NCBI RefSeq assembly: GCF_003692615.1
Contig: NZ_CP023540.1
Span: 1,860,001 to 1,924,000, forward strand
DNA from: Chryseobacterium sp. 6424
GTDB taxonomy: Bacteria; Bacteroidota; Bacteroidia; Flavobacteriales; Weeksellaceae
Length of the DNA: 64,000 nucleotides
Direction of reading: 5' to 3'
Shown here in pieces: positions 56,754-64,000 of this stretch (position 1 is the first letter of the stretch; every line of letters starts with the position of its first letter). The translations under genes and the position numbers were made by a program. Below the pieces are notes generated by a model. That model was not told where the DNA came from, ran no database searches, and saw only the letters and a program-made list of their open reading frames with translations.

Positions 56754-58784
56754 TTGAAAAAGATAATATTTACCACACTTACGATCCTGCCCATAACGTT
56801 ACTGGCCCAGAAACAAGATTCAGCTAAATTAATCTCAGAAGTTCGGATTGATGCTTATCATAAACCTTCCGCGTTCATGGCGTCCACCAAATCGGTTTCG
56901 GTCGCTGGCTCTTCTATTTTAAATCAAAATCCGCCCGACAGACTGCTTGAAAGTCTCAACCTGTTACCTGGCGCAAAAATGGAAGAACGTTCACCGGGCA
57001 GCTATCGACTGTCGGTGCGCGGCAGTTCACTCCGTTCGCCTTTCGGCATCCGGAATATTAAAATTTATCTTGATGACTTCATCTTCACTGATGCGTCCGG
57101 AAATTCTTACCTCAACCTGCTGGACCCCGATCTACTTCAGGAAATAGAATTGTACAAGGGCCCTGAAAGTGGTGATTTCGGCGCGGTAACGGGTGGTACA
57201 GCGCTACTGAAAACCAAGACAAATGAAGACATCAGCGCTAAGGTTTCAGGCGGGAGCTTCCAGCACTTCAAGGGTGCGGTAAACGTTGCACAACAGTCGG
57301 GAAAGCATTTCCTACAGGCCTTAAGCAGCTATACCACGACCGATTCTTATCGTGACCAAGCCGCATTGGAACGCAAATTCTTGTTCTTGAAACATCAATA
57401 CGCGTACGCCGCCGGCAGTGAGCTACGTTCGATGGTATGGCTTTCGGACCTTCATTATGAGACGCCCGGTGGACTTACACTTGCGCAAATGAAGGCCAAC
57501 CCCAGACAGGCGCGGCCACAAACACCAACCACGCCCGGTTCAGCAGAACAAAAAGCTGGGATTTACAATAAGATGATTTTCGCAGGACTTTCAAATATTT
57601 ACCAACTGAACAGTAATATAAGCCATTTAGCAGCCATCCAAGGCAGTTATAATGATTTCAAAAACCCTTTTATCACCAATTTCGAGAAACGGTATGAGCA
57701 GCATTCGGCATTCCGGACCCACCTGAACTTAGAAGTGAGGAAACCGCATGCGCTGTATGAAACCAGAATCGGCTTCGAGGGTGCTGCCGGCAAAACAATC
57801 ATCAAAAACTATGATAATTTGAAGGGAATCGCAGGTAATCCACAGAATTTCGATAATCTAACCACCCACAGCGGGTTTTTGTTCTTGTCGCAAAAAGCAA
57901 CCTTTGCGGACAAGCTTTTTGTGGACCTTTCCGGAAGTTTAAATTTAATGCAATATCGCTGGCAAAGCACCTTCCCTGAAACAGAAACTGGCCGAAAACG
58001 TTTCAATGATGAAATCTTACCAAACTTAGGCGTCACTTACCGCTTTGATGAGAGATTTTCAGTTCGCGGAAAAATCGGGAAAGGTAATTCGGCCCCAACT
58101 ACGGAAGAAATCCGTTCTTCCGCACAGGAAATAAACAGCGCTTTGGAAGATGAATACGGCTGGAACAAAGAGATCGGGCTGCGCAAACAATGGGGGAATG
58201 TATTCTTCACTGAACTCAGCCTGTTTGATTTCCGACTTAAAAACGCTATCGTAAGGCGCGAAAATGAACAGGGGCAGGAGTATTTCATCAATGCCGGCGA
58301 AACGGTGCAGCGCGGAATCGAATTTATCGCTGAGACTAAAAGATTTACTATAATGAATGCTTTCCTGAAGGGAATCAAATTGTATTTTTCAGGAAACTTC
58401 TATGATTTCACCTTCAAAAATTATCTGAAAAACGGTACTGATTTCTCCGGGAACAAACTTACCGGCGTACCCACGAGTTCTTTAGAATCATTGATCCATC
58501 TGCAACTTCGTGATGGAATACAGATAGACATCAGCCATTTCTACACCTCTTCTATCCCGTTAAATGACGCGAATACGGTAAAGGCGGAACCTTCAATGGT
58601 CGGAAATATCTCGGCGTCTTATCCCTTCACTGTCTTAGGAAGCGATGCGGTAATGAAACTTGGCATCCAGAACCTTTATAATACAAAATATAGTTTGGGT
58701 TACGATATCAATGCTTTTGGCAGCCGCTTTTACAATCCGGCAGCGAGCAGAAGCTATGTGGTGAGCTTTCAGTTTATGCTATAA
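56754..58784 (+). CDS. TonB-dependent outer membrane receptor
   Basis: This receptor of 676 residues begins with TTG at 56754 and a signal peptide (KKIIFTTLTILPITLLAQ). The plug domain has SVSVAGSSILNQNPPDRLLESLNLLPGA, LSVRGSSLRSPFGIRNIKI and IELYKGPESGDFGAVTGG; the barrel continues to the end (YVVSFQFML). It lacks the CarboxypepD_reg domain and SusD partner seen in glycan uptake receptors, so a metal-siderophore type of cargo is more likely. It stands alone. Confidence 0.92.
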   Translation: MKKIIFTTLTILPITLLAQKQDSAKLISEVRIDAYHKPSAFMASTKSVSVAGSSILNQNPPDRLLESLNLLPGAKMEERSPGSYRLSVRGSSLRSPFGIRNIKIYLDDFIFTDASGNSYLNLLDPDLLQEIELYKGPESGDFGAVTGGTALLKTKTNEDISAKVSGGSFQHFKGAVNVAQQSGKHFLQALSSYTTTDSYRDQAALERKFLFLKHQYAYAAGSELRSMVWLSDLHYETPGGLTLAQMKANPRQARPQTPTTPGSAEQKAGIYNKMIFAGLSNIYQLNSNISHLAAIQGSYNDFKNPFITNFEKRYEQHSAFRTHLNLEVRKPHALYETRIGFEGAAGKTIIKNYDNLKGIAGNPQNFDNLTTHSGFLFLSQKATFADKLFVDLSGSLNLMQYRWQSTFPETETGRKRFNDEILPNLGVTYRFDERFSVRGKIGKGNSAPTTEEIRSSAQEINSALEDEYGWNKEIGLRKQWGNVFFTELSLFDFRLKNAIVRRENEQGQEYFINAGETVQRGIEFIAETKRFTIMNAFLKGIKLYFSGNFYDFTFKNYLKNGTDFSGNKLTGVPTSSLESLIHLQLRDGIQIDISHFYTSSIPLNDANTVKAEPSMVGNISASYPFTVLGSDAVMKLGIQNLYNTKYSLGYDINAFGSRFYNPAASRSYVVSFQFML

Positions 58785-58823
58785 ATGGTTACTGTATTTA
58801 CAACATATTAATCTAAGTGCAGT

Positions 58824-61800
58824 TTAATTTCTGTTTTTAAGGAAAACCCAACCGTAGAAAACTCTTCCATCAGGCAATTTCAGTACATACCAATAAGTAT
58901 CTGTCGGTACAGGCCGGCCTAACCATCTCCCGTTCCAAGTGAGACGGTCTGGTGCCTGCTGCTGATGCACGAGTACCTGCTGACGATCGAATATCTGTAC
59001 TGTTGAATTTGCCCCATCGAACACATCCAGGTCTTTTACTTCCCAGATATCATTGATGCCGTCTTCATTTGGGGTAAATGCATTCGGAATATTAACGACC
59101 ACGCCTTTTTTGGGCAAGCCAATGCAATCTTCACCAGAGAATTTTACATAGAAGGTTGTTTGGCCCACCGGAAGATTATAAAATACATTGCCCGTTTGCC
59201 ACGTCGCCCCATCAATGGAATATAAAATAGTTTTGCTGCCCGTAGCCAGCACGGTGAAGGTGTTTCCGTTAGCGACCAATTGCGTAATGATGGGCACTTC
59301 AAAATGCCGGACTTCAAAACGTTCGGTAAAAGTACATCCGTTGGTGGCGACTACACTTACCGAATAAGTGCCGGTAGTATTTACGTTTAGCAATTGATTT
59401 TGTGTAGAAATTACCGCACCTGAAGGGTCGCGCCATTCATAGGAAACGATGTCCAAGCCTGTGAAATCGGGTTGTATATCAACGCTGTCATCATTATAAG
59501 GACAGAAATAATAATCAGGAAGATCGAACATTGGGGTCCGCTTCAACGTAATATCAATCATACTCAGGGCTGGGCAAAAGCCTGCGTAGCTTACTTTCAC
59601 AAAAATCCTGTTCCCTGCAGCAGCGGTATAACGGAAACTTCCGGGATCCTGTATTTGGTTGATATTTTGATGGATATCCGCCATCGACTGAAAATATTCG
59701 AAGGTTGCTCCGGCGAAAATCTGGCTTTCAAACTGGCGGAGATCAACAATTTCAGTCCCGTCATTTCCGATATCACAAGTTTCAAGTGAGAAAGGCGCAT
59801 TTGTTAAAAGCGGCACCGGTGTACCTGCACGAAGTTCGACTGTTGACACATCATTACAGCCCGGTATATTCTCTACTTTTACAAATAAGGTAAATGGTAA
59901 GGTGGTAGTGGTGAAGTTTTCGGGATTCGTTAGGACATTTATGTTGTTCTGCGCGTCATTCAAGGTACGGTAGAAGAAAAATCGCTGCTCGGGATCGGGG
60001 ATATCCACCATTCGGGAAGTGTACTGCAAGAGGTTTACCTCATATTGCCCATCAAGATTATGATCACAGATTCCTGAAATAACAGAACTGATGGCTTTTG
60101 GAGGAAAATACGTACGAAGATGAATTGGCTTCACCGAATAGCAGCCCGTGTCAATCACCTGAAAACGTGCATACACGGTGACGAGTGATTGTAGCGTAGC
60201 CCTGGTATTGCCTATTTCTGTACCTGCCACGCCGGCATTGGCCTGCGCCTCTGTATTATAAAAGCTCACCCGGATTCTATTCAGCGGGGTGGCATTCTGT
60301 GCCGGATCAAACATTTGTTCTATAGCCTCAGTAAGTGTAAATGTCTCATTAAAATTAAACTGTTCATCGCAGGTCCTCAAGGTGGCTTCAGTAAGGACTG
60401 GGGCTGGTATAAAATCCAGATTCAATAGAATCCTACTTACTGAAAAACAGTCACCGCTTGTAAAAGCTGTTCTTACATATACGATATTCTGTCTCGATGC
60501 ATTGTAGTTGGTGGGGTTGGTAATTTGGCCGCCAAGTGTTTGGTTCGTGTATGACGTAAAATAGGTAAAGGTTACCGCATCTGTCCCGGAATATATTTCG
60601 GACTCGTGTTGACGCAGGTTGTAACCTTCTGTTTCATCATTATTGTTATCACACACCCTACTTCTATTAACAGTGATCTCTGGTACGACTACCGGTGTTG
60701 GGGACAGCGTAAAGGTGACCGGATATACCTCGGTACAGCCATTCACCGTCACCCGGATATAGAGTTGGGTTGTCCCGGTTAATGTTAAAGTAGTTACGGG
60801 ATTGGTGTCATTCTGGGCATCTTGCTGTGTAGGGAAATAGCGTACTGCGGCCGGCTGAGCGCCAGCAATGGGGGAATTATAAGCATTCAGGCTAAAGGTT
60901 TCTGTACCGTCATTACCTATATCGCAGCGGCTGAATGTATTTGTAATCGCCACAGGATGTGTCAGTACAATCGTGATTGGCCTTACGGTATAGCAATCCT
61001 GTGCCTGCGTGAATCTTACCCAATACCGTTGGGTTACCGAATTGCCATTCTGGTCAATCACTTGTTGCGGAGAAATAGATCCCACACCTGCCTGGGCATC
61101 ATCATTATTCCGGTGATAGGTAATCGTAATCCCAGTAGTTGGGGCAACAAGCATTGTAGCCGTAAGCTCATCAAGATTAATCGGCACGTCCTCTGTCCCA
61201 TTAAAACACCGGTTGACGGTTATTGCGTTGGCTTCTACCTCGCTGAAATCCACATCAAGCAGTATCTCACCTACCGAAAAACATCCGCCAGGCTCCTCCA
61301 CTCTTACATAAACCGCAAAAACACCTTCCCGAACGGTACTCAGTTCAGTGCCAATACCAGTGTATGCTTCCTGATACGTTAGGTAATACCGTATGGTCAC
61401 ATTTGGGTCATTAGAGACTAGTGGCGAAATATTAAGGTTATAATTATAGGGTTCTGCATTATCATCGTTAATATCGCATTTCCTTACTTTAATGGTCAGT
61501 GGTGTATTGATCCTCGGCCCTGGGGTAAACTGTACAGTAACAGGACCAAGCACCTGCGCGCAGCCAGATGTTGTGAAGCGCAGCCAAAACTGCATACCGT
61601 CCCTAAGATTTACCGTTGTTACTGGATTTCTTGAATTTTGTGCATCAGCCGCCGATAAATGGTAAGTAACAGTACCTGAAACGGCACCTGTGAGTAATTG
61701 TGGCGTAAAAGAAGACAGTACGAAACCATTTTCCACCCCATCATTATTGGCATCGCAAACCGTTACCCGATCGGTAGCCAACAATTGGTTGATGAACTGA

Positions 61801-63035
61801 AAGGTAAGCCTCGCCACACGATAACACTCAGGATTGTCCTGATTCTGGATGCGGACGTTGATTGTCTGCTCTGCACTCAGTGTTATTGTATTTGGCAATG
61901 CATTTACACCGTTCTGCGCATCAGCCAGGCTATTGTGATAAGAAAAAATTAAGGTTGATATATCCTGAGAAGTAAGAAATTGACGGTAATCATCAAGATT
62001 AACAGTCTCGGATGTTCCTTCAGGCAAACAGAATACTTTGGTATAGTCGCGCGCTACCGGAAAACCGGATGCCAAAGTAACGTTAATACTATCAGTCAAC
62101 GTAAAAACACTGCCACAGATGTTGTACATTGCTCTGGCGGTGTAGGTAGTGCTTTGTTGTGGACACACATTCAGTGAATTTCCTGTACCGATTCTAGTAT
62201 TATCAGCCGCATACCATTCTATCACCGGGGATACGGTGTTGCCGGCCGGGCTGAACCTCCAGCCTTCACCATTAGCTTCCCACACACCTGTGTTTCTGTT
62301 GGCGGGCGAATATCCCAAGGTTCCATCTGCATTCATGATGCCTAGCAAAGCGTTACTGAAGCGCGCTGTTGCACATGGTAAAGGTTTTCGGTCTATAAAT
62401 ATTTCTATTTCGTTGGTAAACTCAGTCAGTACTATTTGTGTGGAAGAACGGGTTTGGCAGCCAGGCGTTCTGCCTTCAAAAAAATTAATCACGAGTTTTC
62501 GGCACGCGCCAGACTGGATAACTGAATAATAAATCTCCGAAGAATCAATGTTAGAAAATACCAAATCCTGCAACACACCAAAAATAGAATTACGGGGCAA
62601 TAAAGGATTTGGGTTTATAGCTTCGATATTCGGATAACTTATTTTCCCTAGCTGCGAGACGTCAAAAGTCACCAAACCGTTTGATCCAATTACCAGTTGA
62701 TTAAAGCTTTGTCCGAAAAAACAAAACGTAAAAGGGATATTAACCTGTTGCGCAAATAAATCATCGTAATTAGCATTCAGCGGGGTGCCTGAATTGAAGG
62801 GGATATATGGTGTAAACGCAGTGCTTTCTACTTGGTAAGAAGTGGTTTCGCGCAGTGTCGGCAAGTTTGACGTTAAACTGATACAATCTGTAGAATTGAA
62901 ATTATAGTCACAATTCACAGTTACATCTTCACTACCCCAAGAGTCTGTAATGGTAAATGGAGTACACACCTGCCCTTTATGCAACGCATAATATCCGGTC
63001 ACAAGAATGATTAAAAAGGTATAAAGATTTTTCAT
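58824..63035 (-). CDS. Large secreted protein with T9SS C-terminal domain (gliding motility-associated type)
   Basis: This 1,403-residue protein has a signal peptide (MKNLYTFLIILVTGYYALHKG), an N-terminal region of about 330 residues (SSEIYYSVIQSG; EIFIDRKPLPC), then about eight repeats of roughly 100 residues each with a Cys-Asp-rich loop (CDANNDGVEN, CDINDDNAE, CDIGNDGTE, CDNNNDETE, CDHNLDGQ). The C-terminus has VNIPNAFTPNEDGINDIWEV and TYWYVLKLPDGRVFYGWVFL, the type B T9SS signal (CHU_C). It is exported across the outer membrane and probably adhesive. Confidence 0.9.
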   Translation of the reverse strand: MKNLYTFLIILVTGYYALHKGQVCTPFTITDSWGSEDVTVNCDYNFNSTDCISLTSNLPTLRETTSYQVESTAFTPYIPFNSGTPLNANYDDLFAQQVNIPFTFCFFGQSFNQLVIGSNGLVTFDVSQLGKISYPNIEAINPNPLLPRNSIFGVLQDLVFSNIDSSEIYYSVIQSGACRKLVINFFEGRTPGCQTRSSTQIVLTEFTNEIEIFIDRKPLPCATARFSNALLGIMNADGTLGYSPANRNTGVWEANGEGWRFSPAGNTVSPVIEWYAADNTRIGTGNSLNVCPQQSTTYTARAMYNICGSVFTLTDSINVTLASGFPVARDYTKVFCLPEGTSETVNLDDYRQFLTSQDISTLIFSYHNSLADAQNGVNALPNTITLSAEQTINVRIQNQDNPECYRVARLTFQFINQLLATDRVTVCDANNDGVENGFVLSSFTPQLLTGAVSGTVTYHLSAADAQNSRNPVTTVNLRDGMQFWLRFTTSGCAQVLGPVTVQFTPGPRINTPLTIKVRKCDINDDNAEPYNYNLNISPLVSNDPNVTIRYYLTYQEAYTGIGTELSTVREGVFAVYVRVEEPGGCFSVGEILLDVDFSEVEANAITVNRCFNGTEDVPINLDELTATMLVAPTTGITITYHRNNDDAQAGVGSISPQQVIDQNGNSVTQRYWVRFTQAQDCYTVRPITIVLTHPVAITNTFSRCDIGNDGTETFSLNAYNSPIAGAQPAAVRYFPTQQDAQNDTNPVTTLTLTGTTQLYIRVTVNGCTEVYPVTFTLSPTPVVVPEITVNRSRVCDNNNDETEGYNLRQHESEIYSGTDAVTFTYFTSYTNQTLGGQITNPTNYNASRQNIVYVRTAFTSGDCFSVSRILLNLDFIPAPVLTEATLRTCDEQFNFNETFTLTEAIEQMFDPAQNATPLNRIRVSFYNTEAQANAGVAGTEIGNTRATLQSLVTVYARFQVIDTGCYSVKPIHLRTYFPPKAISSVISGICDHNLDGQYEVNLLQYTSRMVDIPDPEQRFFFYRTLNDAQNNINVLTNPENFTTTTLPFTLFVKVENIPGCNDVSTVELRAGTPVPLLTNAPFSLETCDIGNDGTEIVDLRQFESQIFAGATFEYFQSMADIHQNINQIQDPGSFRYTAAAGNRIFVKVSYAGFCPALSMIDITLKRTPMFDLPDYYFCPYNDDSVDIQPDFTGLDIVSYEWRDPSGAVISTQNQLLNVNTTGTYSVSVVATNGCTFTERFEVRHFEVPIITQLVANGNTFTVLATGSKTILYSIDGATWQTGNVFYNLPVGQTTFYVKFSGEDCIGLPKKGVVVNIPNAFTPNEDGINDIWEVKDLDVFDGANSTVQIFDRQQVLVHQQQAPDRLTWNGRWLGRPVPTDTYWYVLKLPDGRVFYGWVFLKNRN

Positions 63036-63101
63036 GCCTTACTGTTTTTAAAAAAAGATATACAGCGTTAACGTTCTACAGGCAATTAAATTGTAATCAA
63101 T

Positions 63102-63109
63102 TACATTTG
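63102..63109 (+). promoter_or_regulatory. -7 box TACATTTG upstream of symporter gene
   Basis: An exact -7 box lies 20 bases before the ATG at 63129. No TTG was found at the usual -33 distance. Confidence 0.4.
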
Positions 63110-63128
63110 TGTCAAAAAAATTATTCGC

Positions 63129-64000
63129 ATGAAGAAACTCATCAATAACTATTCCGCTATTTTCCTGCTTCTGACCGGAATTTTTATCGGAAGCCTGGTC
63201 GGCATTTTCGCTCCGCAAGCAGTTATTTACCTGAAACCCCTCGGCGACATCTTCCTCAACCTGCTGTTCGTGAGTGTGGTTCCGCTCGTATTTTTCGCGG
63301 TGGCCAACTCCATCGCTTCCCTTGAACAACAGTCGAAATTCGGTAAAATCGTCATCTCGATGATTGGCACATTCCTCCTGTTCATCATTGTTTCAGCGGT
63401 TTTCACAATAGTTGCGGTCTATCTTTTCCCCACCGAAGCACTGCCGTCAAATGGCGGCGAAATACCTGAAAGCGGAACCTCGACCTCATGGAATGACCGA
63501 TTGGTGAGTTTCTTCACTGTAGGCGAATTTACAGAACTTTTTTCCAGAAAAAACATGTTAGCCTTATTAATTTTCGCTTTTCTTACCGGAACCGCTGTGC
63601 GCAAAGCTGGCAAACCGGCAGAAATCTTTGCGGGTTTCCTCGCATCGGGCTTCGAAGTGATGAAGCAGCTGCTCCTTATGGTGATGAAAGGCGCGCCCAT
63701 CGGTCTGGGAGCGTACTTCGCTTACCAGGTAGCGACCATGGGACCAGAACTTTTTGGCTTTTATGCCAAACCGCTGGGTCTTTATTATGTGGCCGGCGCG
63801 ATATACCTCATCGTGTTCTTCTCCCTGTACGCCTGGACCGCAAAAGGTAGCGGCGGCGCGAAAATCTTCTGGAAAAACAACATCTATCCCAGCCTCACCG
63901 CGCTTTCCACATGCAGCAGTTTTGCCACCATGCCCGCGAATCTTCAGGCAGCCGCGCGCATCGGCATTCCTTCATCCATCGCGAATATCGTGATCCCGAT
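63129..64000 (+). CDS. Dicarboxylate/amino acid:cation symporter (DAACS), 3' end beyond window
   Basis: The frame starts at 63129 (MKKLINNYSAIFLLLTGIFI) and runs off the right edge after about 290 residues. It matches the DctA/GltP family: GIFIGSLVGIF, LLFVSVVPLVFFAVANSIA (the TM2 V.PLVF motif), MKGAPIGLGAYFAYQVA, and the serine-rich hairpin TALSTCSSFATMPANL near the end, the family mark. It imports dicarboxylates or acidic amino acids with sodium or protons. Promoter-like sequence lies just upstream. Confidence 0.92.
   Translation, partial: MKKLINNYSAIFLLLTGIFIGSLVGIFAPQAVIYLKPLGDIFLNLLFVSVVPLVFFAVANSIASLEQQSKFGKIVISMIGTFLLFIIVSAVFTIVAVYLFPTEALPSNGGEIPESGTSTSWNDRLVSFFTVGEFTELFSRKNMLALLIFAFLTGTAVRKAGKPAEIFAGFLASGFEVMKQLLLMVMKGAPIGLGAYFAYQVATMGPELFGFYAKPLGLYYVAGAIYLIVFFSLYAWTAKGSGGAKIFWKNNIYPSLTALSTCSSFATMPANLQAAARIGIPSSIANIVIP

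Overview
The window is a piece of a Bacteroidetes chromosome, most likely family Weeksellaceae (Chryseobacterium/Kaistella type). The evidence is a type IX secretion C-terminal domain protein, flavobacterial promoters of the form TTG-N17-23-TAnnTTTG, a GC-rich intergenic repeat that I recall from Chryseobacterium-type genomes, and the style of the housekeeping genes. No database search was possible. Family names come from motifs and gene order read in the sequence.

Positions 1 to about 29,400 are a Mu-like transposable prophage with a contractile tail; its left end lies outside the window. Two late operons diverge from 11,956-12,124. The leftward one carries head protease/scaffold, capsid, lysis genes, sheath, tube, tail chaperone, tape measure, baseplate hub, V-like, LysM, J-like and the start of a tail-tip protein. 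The rightward one carries a small baseplate-like protein, small and large terminase, connector and tail-completion proteins, a DUF935 portal and a MuF-type head protein. A bidirectional terminator at 18,706 separates this from the leftward early operon. That operon, read from 28.2 kb down to 18.7 kb, carries an HTH regulator, small peptides, MuA (DDE residues visible), MuB, a second P-loop ATPase, DUF3164, ASCH-like and Phg_2220_C-like proteins, a self-contained accessory cassette and a 62-residue helix-turn-helix protein. A LexA-like S24 repressor (28,274) faces the early promoter across an operator array.

Two A_AAA_AAG heptamers sit where a -1 shift joins neighbouring frames. One is in the tail assembly chaperone, a familiar arrangement. 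The other is at the end of the portal gene, where the -1 frame runs without a stop into the MuF gene, which has no usable start of its own. The predicted product is an 838-residue portal-MuF protein ending in a nuclease/toxin-like domain. This is the most unusual item in the window.

From 29.5 kb on the sequence is host chromosome: an SSB, a Gfo/Idh/MocA oxidoreductase, a YciE-type ferritin-like protein and two beta-propeller proteins. Then comes a six-gene phosphorelay (34.5-41.4 kb) of two hybrid kinases, two single receiver proteins, CheR and CheB, with no chemoreceptor. Housekeeping and envelope genes follow: glycosyltransferase, GH13 amylase, DnaJ/KTSC protein, tyrS, desaturase, esterase, purE, EamA transporter, purK, EEP hydrolase, DUF1543, isochorismate synthase, hotdog thioesterase, acyltransferase, PspC/PadR pair, TonB-dependent receptor, a 1,403-residue T9SS protein, and the start of a dicarboxylate symporter at the right edge.
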